A stretch of 64,000 nt of DNA from contig JAIWWG010000018.1 in the NCBI GenBank assembly GCA_025435555.1, positions 310,001-374,000 on the forward strand. Reading direction: 5' to 3'. Numbering within the stretch: the stretch's first letter is position 1; the number at the start of each line of letters is the position of its first letter. A program made the position numbers and the translations under genes. The notes beneath the pieces are model-generated. The model was given only the letters and a program-made list of their open reading frames with translations. It ran no database searches and was not told the origin of the DNA. The DNA is from Chytriomyces cf. hyalinus JEL632. Lineage: Eukaryota > Chytridiomycota > Chytridiomycetes > Chytridiales > Chytriomycetaceae. Of this stretch, positions 11,854 through 21,858 are shown in pieces.

Positions 11854-12445
11854 ATGAAACCCACAACCACCACAACAACAACTCAAAGTAGCGATCTATT
11901 CCACATTGGCACGGAGATAGCAACCTTGGATCAATTGCGGGATCTTGTTGGAGCCACTTCATGCGGTGCCATTGCCACATTCCTTGGGACAACTCGAGAC
12001 ACATTCGCAGGTGCTCCCAGTCCCCAATGCTTGCTCACGCTCTCTATTGAACTTGTTTATCTGCAGTGGACGGCGTTGATAAGCAAGTCACTCGGCTGGA
12101 GTACGAAGCGTACACGGAAATGGCTGTCAAACAGATTCGAGCAATCGCGCAGACAACTAGGTCCAAATGGCCAGACATTGTTCACATTGCTATCCATCAT
12201 CGCATTGGTATGATTTGTTGTATTCATGTTGCTTTTTAGTTGTCGCTAACATCGGGAATCTCTTCTCTTCAGGAGTTGTTCCTGCCGGGGAGGCAAGCAT
12301 CGCGATCGCAGTCTCGAGTCCTCATCGAAAAGCAGCCCTGCATTCTGTCGAGTTCTTGATTGACGAAGTCAAGCGAATAGCGCCAATCTGGAAGAAGGAA
12401 GTTTACTCGGATGGAACGTCCAATTGGAAGCAAAACTGCTGTTAA
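11854..12445 (+). CDS. Molybdopterin synthase catalytic (large) subunit, MoaE/MOCS2B
   Basis: Exons 11854-12010, 12067-12207 and 12273-12445 join in frame to 156 aa, a normal length for MoaE. The N-terminal family motif is '[14 protein letters not shown]'. After splicing come '[17 protein letters not shown]', '[14 protein letters not shown]', '[18 protein letters not shown]', and '[16 protein letters not shown]'. The last contains the Lys-rich PIWKKE active-site segment that works on precursor Z. With the small subunit (not in the window) it makes molybdopterin in the cytosol for enzymes such as nitrate reductase, sulfite oxidase or xanthine dehydrogenase. The Thr run near residue 8 is unlikely to be functional. 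Confidence 0.95.
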
Positions 12446-12461
12446 GAACTGCGCTCTTCAG

Positions 12462-12467
12462 AATAAA
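12462..12467 (+). terminator. Poly(A) signal AATAAA of the MoaE gene
   Basis: AATAAA lies 17 nt after the TAA stop at 12445, a plausible distance for a compact fungal 3' UTR. Confidence 0.55.
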
Positions 12468-12827
12468 GACTGCGCAATCATTATAGAATCCATCCATCCA
12501 GAATCTTTTATGAAACAATCATAAGCCTTTTAGTAAATGCGTGAAGCGTGCAAGCAAACCAATCAAGTCAACATGAAGTCTGGATTCCGACCATGCCCAA
12601 TATGCCCATGATCTAAGTGTCGGCCATAACTGCGCTGCAGTGCTTCAGTATTGCCGCACTGCCAAGGCACCTCAATGTTGGATGCCGCGACGCAAAGCAT
12701 GTGAATCCATTCCTGCATCGACCACCACACAGCATCAACCGTCCATCCTGTAAACAAAAGAATTCTCCAGGTGGCCTCAATCCACCTGACAGCGCACAAC
12801 GCACAATGCAAATGAACAAAAAAAAAA
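12468..12827. other. Intergenic with a weak minus-strand ORF
   Basis: Mostly featureless. A minus-strand frame (12811-12563) ends in a plausible-looking tail 'GRHLDHGHIGHGRNPDFMLT', but I recognise no family and no start or splice model supports it. The T-run 3' of the second tRNA-Lys (A-run at 12818-12827 on the + strand) is its Pol III terminator. Confidence 0.4.
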
Positions 12828-12900
12828 CGCCCAACGTGGGGGTCGAACCCACAGCCTTCAGATTAAGAGTCTGACGCTCTACCGATTGAGCTAGCCAGGC
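12828..12900 (-). tRNA. tRNA-Lys (CTT), second copy
   Basis: Identical over the whole gene to the copy at 11430-11502, with the same CTT anticodon and boxes. Flanks differ. The 5' end is only about 6 bp from a truncated Gypsy integrase fragment. Confidence 0.95.
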
Positions 12901-12906
12901 GCATGG

Positions 12907-13789
12907 TTGTGTTAAGTACCTGCTCAATGGACTTCATGACCAAGCTCCCACTCACCAAGTCTGGATACGATTCTCTTATGGTAGTTGTCGACTCTGGAAC
13001 TAAATGCACAAGACTCATTCCATGCCACACCACCTCTACTGCACGCGACATTGCCAACCTGTTTGAGTTACACATCTTCCCTCACCATGGCATTCCAGTC
13101 CACTTCATCTCTGACCGCGACGTCAAGTTCACCTCCAACTTCTGGCAAGAACTCTGCAACTCCCTCAAGATAAAGCTCACCATCTCTACCTCCTCGCATC
13201 CACAAACTGACGGCCAAACTGAACAAAAGAACGACTGGGTCCTCCAAGCCCTCTGACATTTTGTCGCCCCTTACCAAGACGACTGGGACGAACATCTGCC
13301 AAAGATTGAATTTGGTATCAATGACACCATCAACTCTAGCACTGGCTACACACCTTTCTACCTCGAGTATGGTCGCCATCCTCGCTCCATGATCAACATT
13401 AACATGCCCTTCTCTGCTCCTCTGTCCATCAAAGATGTTCGCGCCGAATATCAAGTTGTCAAAGATCGCATTCGTGACTCACAAGACAAGTACGCAGCCA
13501 TTGCCAATCGTAAACGTCTTCGCTCGCCATTCCAAGTTGGAGACCTCGTCCTCATTTCTGCCAAAGAATTCAAGCCTCCAATCTCCGTTACCGCCAGACA
13601 AATAAGCTCTCTGAACAATATTCCGGACCTTACAAGATCATTGAACTAGTTGGAGCTGCTCCTTCCTGCAGACTAGCCTTACCACGAGATTGGGGAATTC
13701 ACCCTGTCTTCCATCCTGAAAAACTCAAACCTTACTTCTTTGACGCCGCTAAGCATCCTCTTGAACATCAGTCTATTGCCGTTCGGGCT
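12907..13789 (+). pseudogene. Truncated Gypsy integrase fragment
   Basis: Closely similar to integrase residues of the complete element at 20.8-21.7 kb, from 'CSMDFMTKLPLTKSGYDSL' through the DDE core ('HFISDRDVKFTSNFW', 'SSHPQTDGQTEQKNDW') to 'HPVFHPEKLKPYFF'. It lacks the N-terminal zinc finger, protease, RT and both LTRs. A TGA (about 13254) and a frameshift near 13577 interrupt the frame. At about 13790 it abuts, in opposite orientation, the gag of another copy, so it is a rearrangement remnant. Confidence 0.85.
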
Positions 13790-14937
13790 ATCTGATCGCT
13801 ATCTTCTTCTTCATCTTGGGCTTGAGTTGCGGCATTGTTAATTCTGGAAGTGGATGGCTTGGCGGAGAGCTGGGCTTGACGGGCACGGAGCTTGGGGCAG
13901 TGGTCGGTGTCGTGGTCCTTGGCTTGGCAGTAGACGCACCAACCTCTGGAGCGGAAGTGGGCTTTCTGTTCTGGGGTGAGACGTGGGTAGGGAGATGTTT
14001 GCTGAGTGTTTCCAAGGTCCATAGGGTCGGATGAGTCGGGGATGGAGTTCTTGAGTGTATGGCCTTGGGCTGGTCGAAAGGACTGTGTGCGTGTGGTGGA
14101 GGAAGTTGCGGTATTTTTACGAGTGTCGGTGGCGGTACGTTTATTGTGGCGGTAGGTGAGATCATCAAGTTTCTCAGCTTCATACTGAAGGTGGTCGAGA
14201 TCGTCTTCAATAGCAAAAATGGCAGGATTACTACGGATGTGGAACTTGAGACCTTGGAGGTATTTGACGCAGAGATGCCTGGCTGGGTAATCGATTCCTG
14301 AGGCGGCAATGGCAGAGACAAGTTCGTTGAATTTGCAGGAGTAGGTTACTGCTGAGCTGGTTTGTTGGAGGTCCTCCATGGCTTCGACAGCTTGTTTCAA
14401 GCTCAGATGAGAACCGAAAGTTCTCTTGATCCAGGCGGCGTATTCGTTCCAGGACATATAGAATCGTTCTGTTTCGGACAGGCGGCGCCAGTATATGCGT
14501 GCGTTACTGCATAGGCCTTCGGAGACAAAATGTACGTATGTTGGTTGGTCTTGTTTAGTAATGTGGTCAGTAGATAGAGCGAAGCCATGAAGTCTGCAGG
14601 TTGAGGATGAGCGATCGAGGTAATCGTCGAGGTAGTTTTGTATTTCGTGGGCTGGCCTATTTCGATGGTTCCCAGAGAATTCGAGAGGTTTGATTGATGG
14701 CATTCTGAAGATAGGTAGTCGACGTTGAGCTGGGACTGGGGCATTAGATTCGTCCAGGATGGCCTGGTTGATAGTTGGGGCTGGTACTGGTACTGGAGGG
14801 TTGGGAGGTTCGCGTTCACGTAGGGTAGTTACTTCAGCGAACAGTCGTTGGACAGCTTCAGTCAGTTGGGCCAACTGAGTTTCGTACCGCTGGATGATGT
14901 GGTCTTGATTACGGTCGTTTGGGGTTTCTGGGTTCAT
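13790..14937 (-). pseudogene. Gypsy Gag, C-terminally truncated
   Basis: Starting at ATG 14937 ('MNPETPNDRNQ'), this Gag aligns throughout with the plus-strand Gag at 15.7-17.3 kb: 'PIFRMPSIKPLEFSGNHRN', 'EIQNYLDDYLDRSS', 'SLKQAVEAMEDLQQTSSAV', 'KYLQGLKFHIRSNPAIFAI'. A CCHC knuckle ('WCVYCQAKDHDTDHC') lies near the end. The last residues (after 'EEEDSDQ') come from the junction with the inverted integrase fragment. Intact Gag could in principle still be made, but there is no pol in cis. Confidence 0.8.
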
Positions 14938-15025
14938 TATGGACGGCTGGAAGGCAAGTATTTCTTTAGGACTTAGACGGTTGGTTGGAGGTTTCTTGGA
15001 CGGAGGGATTTCCGATGCTACCAAT

Positions 15026-15301
15026 TGATAGGGAATTGACCAAGAGCTGCGGCGTGGCTACGTGATCAATTAAGGAGTTTGGATTGAGTTGGAGAGTGCT
15101 AAGAACAGAGAGAAGATTGAGAGGAGACTGATCTTTATTGAGGTGATATTGCACGCTTTAAATAGCGTTACAGAATAAAGAGGAAGTAAACGATTGGTGA
15201 TGGGGCATTGTGGAGGGTGTGTCATTGTTTTCGGTCAAGAAAAAGGGTGTCCATTGTTCTCAATTAGAGACGCGTGACGTAATCCGACAGATTACGTAAC
15301 A
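15026..15301 (-). repeat. LTR of the truncated Gypsy element (276 bp)
   Basis: Begins TGTTACG and ends ATCA on the minus strand (TG...CA). Near its 5' end it has an 8-bp inverted repeat, ACGTAATC (15277-15284) with GATTACGT (15290-15297), a TGACGTAA-like bZIP motif. It lies 5 bp from the LTR of the full element, in opposite orientation. Confidence 0.75.
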
Positions 15302-15306
15302 ATGGT

Positions 15307-15628
15307 TGTCACGTAGTCTACAGATTTGATCACGCACGTCCAGAAGCTTCGCCACGCCAATCAAAATTCCCACAGACACAAAATTTACTCACAGCAATTC
15401 CAACACTCTAACACTCCCCAGACACGATCGCGTCTTCGTTATTACTTTTTCTATCATTTCAAGTGCCACTGTTGTCTTCCTTACATTTGCCACAAAGGCT
15501 ATTTAAGAAGGCCTTTCTTGATTCAATAAAAGAAAGGTCTCTCAATAATCTCTTAACTCTCTCAACTCCTCTCAAAGTCCTCTCCCAGTCTTGAAGCTGC
15601 AATCGAGCTCCTGACTACTTCCGTAACA
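15307..15628 (+). repeat. 5' LTR of the full Gypsy element
   Basis: Starts TGTCACG, ends GTAACA. A TATTTAA box lies at about 15500. AATAAA (15525-15530) sits at the loop/stem edge of a hairpin whose arms are 15510-15519 and 15530-15539. Confidence 0.9.
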
Positions 15629-15630
15629 AT

Positions 15631-15637
15631 TGGTAGC
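15631..15637 (+). other. Primer-binding site TGGTAGC
   Basis: TGGTAGC starts two bases after the LTR. It is complementary to a tRNA ending GCTACCA, as initiator tRNA-Met does in yeast. Complementarity beyond 7 nt is unverified. Confidence 0.6.
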
Positions 15638-15689
15638 ATCGGCAAATTCCTCCAAGTAACTACCGACCTCCAAGAAAACCCCAAGAAAA

Positions 15690-17306
15690 ATGCGTCCCAT
15701 CACGAATCAAGAAATGAATCCAGAAGCCCCAAGTGAACAAGTCCAAGTCCAGTTTCAAGCAGTAATCCAGAGGTACGAAGACCAACTCTCCGAGTACCGT
15801 GAAGCCCTCCACAACCTCTACAACGAAGTAGCAGCCCTCCGCACACCTCCAGTACCAGTCCAGACCACCCCAAGCGAACCTCCTGCCACCATCCAACGTC
15901 CATTGCCTCTCTTCAGAATGCCAGCTGTCAAGCCCCTCATCTTCTCTGGGAACCACCGCAACCGTCCCGCTCATGAAATCCAGAACTACCTCGACGATTA
16001 CCTCGAACGCTCCCGTGAAATCTGTACCCTCTATGGTTTTGCTCCTTCCACCAATGACCTGACCCAACAGAACCAGCCTACCTACGTCCAATTTGTTTCC
16101 TCTGGTCTCTCTGAAACTGCACGTGTTGCCTGGCGCCGTTTCCCCGAACAAGAATGCCACCACATGACCTGGAATGACTACGCCGCCTGGATCCAGAAAG
16201 CCTTTGGTTCCCACCTCACTCTCAAGCAAGCCATTGAAGCCATGGAAGACCTCCAACAGACCAGCTCAGCCACCCTCTACACCTCCAAGTTCAATGAACT
16301 CGTCTCTGCTATCGCCGCCTCAAGTGTCCAGTACCCAGTCAAGCATCTCTGCGTCAAGTACCTCCAAGGCCTCAAGTTCCACATCCGTACCAACCCAGCC
16401 ATCTTTGCCATCGACGAAGACCTTGACCACCTCCAACAAGTGTTGAATTCAGTCGTAGGACGCGTAATTCTTTATTTACACATTGCCAATCTTAATTATT
16501 TCTTTGCAATCACTCATCTTTCTTCTGGATGTTTTTCAGTCTCTGTCTTTTCATCCAATCATTTTATTCGATAGTTGTTTTACAAGCTACCTCTTTGTTC
16601 TGTTTTTTTGATTCACACAATGGGTCACTTGACCATTGTTCTTAGTGTTTCGTATTTGACATCTGCTTCTCCCTTGAGAACAGATCTTTATCTTCTACTA
16701 TTTGCTCTCTGTTGCAGTATTGTTCTTATCGACTGCGTATATCCTTAGGTTAGCCAGTTATGATACTTCTTCTTTCTTACGCTAATAGTTGTATGATTCC
16801 TTAGTTGATATATTAAAGAGTAGTAACTATCGATACAAGCTTTAAGAACTTCACGAAGATCGCTATATAGTCGTGTTCCAGCGCCTATATTTCTACAACA
16901 AGAAGCTGAAAAACTGGATGACCTCACTTTCCGTCACAACAAACGCAACGCCGCTGAAATCCGCAAGAACCCCTCAACGGCCTCCACGTCCCGCGCTTCA
17001 ACCAATCAGTCCTTTCGATCAGCCCAAGGCCACTCCTTCAAAACAGCCATCCCCGAAACCAACGACCCGATGGACCTTGGGAACACTCAGCAAACAACAC
17101 CCTACCCACGTCTCACCCCAGAACAGAAAGCACTCTACCGTTCCAATGGCTGGTGCGTTTACTGTCAAGCCAAAGACCACGATACCGACCACTGCTCCAA
17201 ACTCCGTAACCGTCAAGCCCAGCTTGCCACCAAGCCCCCAGCCAGAATTAACAATGCCTCAACTCAAGCCGAAGGTGAAGAAGCAGACAGCGAAGTCGAA
17301 CTCTAA
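15690..17306 (+). CDS. Gypsy Gag, split by a 457-bp LTR insertion
   Basis: Gag starts at ATG 15690 ('MRPITNQEMNPEAPSEQ') and runs to 16440. A solo-LTR-like insertion (16441-16897) plus a duplicated ACAAG interrupts it. It resumes at 16898 with 'EAEKLDDLTFRHNKRNAAE' and ends at TAA 17306. It carries the gypsy Gag core ('RNRPAHEIQNYLDDYLE', 'KQAIEAMEDLQQTS') and a CCHC nucleic-acid-binding knuckle ('WCVYCQAKDHDTDHC'). Insertion plus duplication is 462 bp, a multiple of three, so the frame is unchanged, but stops inside the insert truncate the product. Pol lies in the +1 frame, implying +1 frameshifting. Confidence 0.85.
16441..16897. mobile_element. Solo LTR-like insertion in gag (457 bp)
   Basis: Begins TGTTGAATTC and ends TTTCTACA (TG...CA), flanked by the 5-bp duplication ACAAG (16436-16440 and 16898-16902). 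Excising insert and one ACAAG rebuilds Gag exactly as in the minus-strand copy ('DHLQ' then 'EAEKLDDLT'). No coding capacity. This is most simply the product of LTR-LTR recombination of a different retrotransposon. Confidence 0.85.
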
Positions 17307-20300
17307 TTGGTTCTCTGCCCTCCCCTTTGACAATCCACCCGACCACCTGACCCCAGTTACTGTCCCTGCTCCTTCCGTTCAAGTCCACTGTCCCAAGCTT
17401 CCCCTGTTCCAAGTCCAGACCCAGCACTCCACGCCCTACGCCGACAGTCCCGGCCTCCTCGTCTGCCAAGGTACCATCAATGAACACCCCATCTCCATCC
17501 TCATTGACTCTGGAGCCAATCCAAGTTTCATCAACTCAAGCCTACCGTTCCTCCAAAACAAGTCCCTCGTTCCTCAAGCCTGCAAGATCAAGCTCGCCAA
17601 CGGTTCTGTTGTTAAAGGCCAGCGTACCGAGCCTCTACAAGTGAAAATAAACAATACTTCCTTCCAAGACTACCGTTCTTTTACTACTGTCCCTGACCTT
17701 GCATACGACCTGATCCTTGGAAAAGACTGGCTCGATGCCCACAATCCCTCCATTGACTGGCCAACAAACCATGTCCGCATTGGTCCACACAGCTGGAAAT
17801 GCCGTTCTCCGCGTTCCTCTCCGGAAGTCCTTACCGCGCAGCAATTCATCAATCTCCTCCAGACCCTCCAGCCCGACGATTTCCTCGGAGCCATCCTGCC
17901 TCAAAAGATGAAGGTTACTACGTCTGACAGTGACAGAGCCGACGAATCTATACGTACCTCCCTCCCGCCAAACCTCCAGACGATCGTGGACCGATATCCA
18001 GATGTCTTTGCCCCATTCGAGGGCCTACCGCCATCCAGACCTACCGACATGAAGATCGATGTAGATCCTTCTGCCAACTCCAGCCCTCCCTACCGACCAA
18101 TCTACCCAATGAGCGCCCCAGAACTCAAGGCCCTCCAAGAAGAAATCGCTTACCTCCTCAAGCACCAACGCATCAGAGCCTCCACTTCCCCTTACGGAGC
18201 TCCTGTCTTCTTTGTCAAGCAAAAGGATAAACTACGCCTTGTCTTTGACTACCGCGCTGTGAACAAACTCACCGTCAAGAATCGCGCTGCCCTCCCAAAC
18301 ATCCTCGAGTCCCTCGACCGCCTCTCCAAAGCCAAGTACTTCACCAAGATCGACCTCTCCTCCGGCTTCCACCAGATCCGCATCCAAGAATCCGACATCC
18401 ACAAGACTGCCTTCCGCACCAAGTATGGCCACTACGAATGGGTCGTTATGCCCTTTGGCCTTGCAAATGCTCCCGCCGTATTCCAGACTACCCTCGGCTC
18501 CATATTCCGTGACTTCATTGACGCCTTCCTCACTGTCTACATTGACGACCTCCTCATCTTCTCCGAGACCCTCGAAGACCACCTCAAGCACATAGACCAA
18601 GTACTGCAACGCCTCCAAGCCAACAAGCTCCACGTTCGCCTTTCCAAGTGCTCCTTCCTCCAGCAAGAACTCGAATACCTTGGCTATTGGATTGCTAGAG
18701 GTTCCATCTCTGTCTTACCATCCAGAACCAGCTCCATCACTGACTTTGAAGAACCTTCCAACTACTCCGAACTTCGTTCCTTCCTGGGACTCGCCAACAC
18801 CGTCCATCGCTTTATCAAGCACCACGCCGCCCTCATTGCACCTCTCTCAGACATCCTCCGTGACCACAAGACTACCTCCTTCTCCGACAAGTGGAATGAC
18901 ACAGCCCGCAGCCATTTCATCAACATCAAACGGATCCTCGCCTCTCCAGAATTGCTCGCCATCTTCAACCCTGAACTTCCTGTCCATCTTTACACCAACT
19001 GGTCCGCCCGCGCCGTCGGTGGCTACATCGCCCAACCAGACTCTACCGGAACTGACCAGCCCATTGCCTACTACTCCCGCAAGCTCAAGCCAGAAGAATC
19101 CAAGTACCACCCCTACATGGGCGAAATCCTCGCTCTTGTTGAATGCCTCAACCACTTTCGCCATTACATTCATGGCAATCAAATCCTCGCCTTTACCGAC
19201 CACCAGTCCCTTCGCCACATCCTCACCCAACCCAAGCTCCGCCCTGTCCACCATCGCTGGTTAGCCGACCTGCTGGCCTACGATTTCCAGATCCAGTGGA
19301 CTCCGGGGGAGTGGAACACCATTGCTGACGTGTTTGGTTTTGAACTTGGGCTTTTAATGGGCTTTGATAGGATTTATTATCTTAAGGTGAATCACAACAC
19401 ATCAAAACAGCTCTCCTTATATACATTTTTGGCTCCCATAAAATCTCATTGGGCTTTCTTCAGTTTCACTTTTGAGCCACCCTTTTTTCCATTTCATTTG
19501 TCATTTCATTTCTACAAATGAGATTTGATGTGAAATCATCCATTTTTCATTTGCAGTTTGAAATTGCTGAAAAAGTGAGTCAGTGCTGACAATTCAGTTT
19601 TTCAAGCTGATTAGTCATTCATTACTGGCTGACAGTTAAGGCTTGTCAATTATAATTAATATCCCCACATTGGGTAAGGTTATTGATTACTTGCTTGACT
19701 GGCTTGACATATTAGTCATACAAAAGTAGTAATAGAATACTTTTCCAAGTTGATTTCTATTTCTTCTTCTTCTGCTTATTTCTCTATAAAGATCAGAAGA
19801 TAGCTGCATGAAGTTGGCAGCAGTGTGGGTTGAACCAGTGACCTGTGGGTCTTTGGTCGCGAACCTTAACAACTGAGCCAGAATCATATAAATTCCAAAC
19901 AATTACTTTCAACCATGTTTATGCTTGATCAGAGCAAGAATAGTTGAAATCATGTAGTAGAATAAGCTATCATCATCTACAAGTCTGCACCCTTTATAGA
20001 ATACGAGTATTCGTGTATTCATTCCTTGTTATAGTATCAACTAGACGTTTACCCTACTCAATGTCATAATTCATGCCCATATGTATTGAGGTTGGTGGAA
20101 TGGTGAGGTGCGTGACTCTTCTTTATCTGCAGTAGAGAATAAGAGATGAATCAGGGAGAATTAACCTTTATTGAAGTAAACAGTGCTCCATCACTTGAGA
20201 CTGATATTCAACATGACGCACTGTCAAGAAGAAGATTCGCAACTGATGCCTCCGTTCAAGTCAACCTCCAAGGAAACACCGTCCATTCTACCGTCCAGAT

Positions 20301-21858
20301 CCCAGAATCTTACCTCCTGCTCAACACCACGACCCTGACCATCACTGATAACCTCATGAACGATATCAAGGACATGAACACTACCGACCCCCAGTTCTTA
20401 GAAATAGCGCAGTTTTTAGTTGACCCACTGGACCCAGAAACCTACGACCATGACCCATCCAAGGCTCCCAAGCACCTCCTCCCTCAGATCTCAAGATATC
20501 GACTCCGCGACGGTTTCCTCCACTACGTTGACAAAACCCACGCAAGACTCTACGTTCCAGCCCCTCTCCGCAACTCGCTACTCAAGAAAGCTCACTCCTA
20601 CGGTCCAGCAATCCACAACAACTGGGAACGCACCTCCGAACGCCTCACCAGATACTTCCACTGGCCAAAACTCCATCGCGATGTCCAGCGACTCTGCCAG
20701 AACTGCGATAACTGCCAACGCCTCAAGGTAGCACGCCACGCCCCTTATGGACTCCTCCAGCCTCACGACGTCCCGCCCTTCCCATGGCACACTTGCTCCA
20801 TGGACTTCATGACCAAGCTCCCTCTCACCAAGTCAGGATACGATGCCCTCATGGTAGTTGTCGACTCTGGAACCAAACGAACAAGATTAATCCCATGCCA
20901 CACCACCTCAACTGCACGCGATATTGCCAATCTCTTCGAAACTCACATCTTCCCGCACCATGGTATTCCAGTCCATTTCATCTCTGATCGAGACACCAAG
21001 TTCACCTCCAACTTTTGGCAAGCACTCTGCAAGTCCCTCCGAATCAAGCTGACGATCTCCAGCTCTTCCCATCCTCAAACTGACGGCCAGACAGAACAAA
21101 AGAACGACTGGATCCTCCAAGCACTACGACACTTTGTTGCTCCCTACCAAGACGACTGGGACATCCACCTACCCAAGATCGAATTTGGGATCAACGATAC
21201 AGTCAATTCAAGTACTGGTTACACACCTTTCTTCCTCGAGTACGGTCGCCACCCTCGCTCCATGATCAACATCAACCTCCCGCCTGACACCTCCCTCTCT
21301 ATCAAGGACATCCGCGCAGAATACCAAGTTGCCAAGGATCGAGTTTGTGACTCTCAAGACAAGTACGCTGCCATCGCCAATCGCAAGCGCCTCGAATCCC
21401 CCTTCAAAGTTGGAGATTTAGTTCTTGTCTCAGCCAAGGAATTCAAGCCTCCCAACCTTCGATACCGACAGACCAACAAGCTCTCTGAACAGTACTCCGG
21501 CCCCTACAAGATCATCGAACTTGTCGGACCTGTCCCGTCCTGCAAGCTAGCTCTTCCCACAGATTGGGGAGTCCACCCTGTCTTCCACCCTGAAAAACTT
21601 CGACCTTACTTCTTCGACACAGCCAAACATCCTCTTGACAACCAGCCCATTGCTTTACGCGTCATTGACAAAGTCCTCTCTTCTCGTATTCTTGACGGTC
21701 ACAAGCAAGTCCTCATCCAATGGAAAGACCACCAGCCTGTCTACAACTGTTGGTTAAACGCGACTCCAGAACTCATGCAACGCGTCAAGCAAGACCAACC
21801 TCCGCCAAGTTCACTCCCCTTTTCATCGCGTACGCTCTTGGAGGCGGGTGTCACATAA
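17300..21858 (+). CDS. Gypsy Pol polyprotein, interrupted by an 883-bp LTR-like insertion
   Basis: Domains in order: aspartic protease ('ILIDSGANPSFINSSLPF'), reverse transcriptase ('MPFGLANAPAVFQTTLG', catalytic 'VYIDDLLIF'), RNase H ('EILALVECLNHFRHYIH', 'FTDHQSLRHIL'), then integrase with zinc finger ('CQNCDNCQ') and DDE core ('SMDFMTKLP', 'FISDRDTKFTSNFW', 'SSHPQTDGQTEQKND'). A chromodomain-like end follows ('VIDKVLSSRILDGHKQVLI', 'CWLNATPEL'). The reading frame is uninterrupted outside the insertion at 19331-20213. In RNase H the first catalytic Asp is replaced ('LYTNWSARAVGG' instead of the usual TDAS). Both that change and the insertion make this copy non-autonomous. Confidence 0.9.
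19331..20213. mobile_element. Solo LTR-like insertion in pol (883 bp)
   Basis: Begins TGTTTGG and ends TTCAACA (TG...CA, with TGTT/AACA inverted ends), flanked by the 5-bp duplication TGACG (19326-19330, 20214-20218). Excising it restores the RNase H/integrase linker ('NTIAD' to 'ALSRRRFATDAS'). It is AT-rich and non-coding. On the minus strand about 19895-19825 it has tRNA-like A- and B-box matches. Confidence 0.85.
19825..19895 (-). other. tRNA-like relic (A/B-box pair) inside the LTR-like insertion
   Basis: The minus strand reads TGGCTCAGTTGTTAAGG (A-box-like) and, about 30 nt on, GGTTCAACCC (B-box). Acceptor and anticodon stems do not pair well, so this is not a functional tRNA. It may be a SINE or tRNA pseudogene, or chance. 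Confidence 0.3.

Larger units (their letters stand above)
13790..15301 (-). mobile_element. Truncated Gypsy element: 5' LTR plus gag
   Basis: Reading leftwards: a 276-bp LTR (15301-15026), a 2-nt gap, a primer-binding site TGGTAGC (15023-15017), then gag. All of pol is missing, and the element ends at about 13790 against a plus-strand integrase fragment. LTR position, 2-nt spacing and PBS match those of the neighbouring complete element, but the LTR sequence differs, so it is a related but separate lineage. Confidence 0.8.

Noticed and set aside
12563-12811. Minus-strand ORF ending 'GHIGHGRNPDFMLT'
   Set aside because: No family, no splice support and no start context; reported only as part of the intergenic stretch.
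11430-12900. The two tRNA-Lys genes as a segmental duplication
   Set aside because: Only the tRNA sequences match; flanks differ, so ordinary homogeneity of tRNA genes explains it.
15660-16256. 198-aa minus-strand ORF in gag
   Set aside because: Antisense shadow of Gag.
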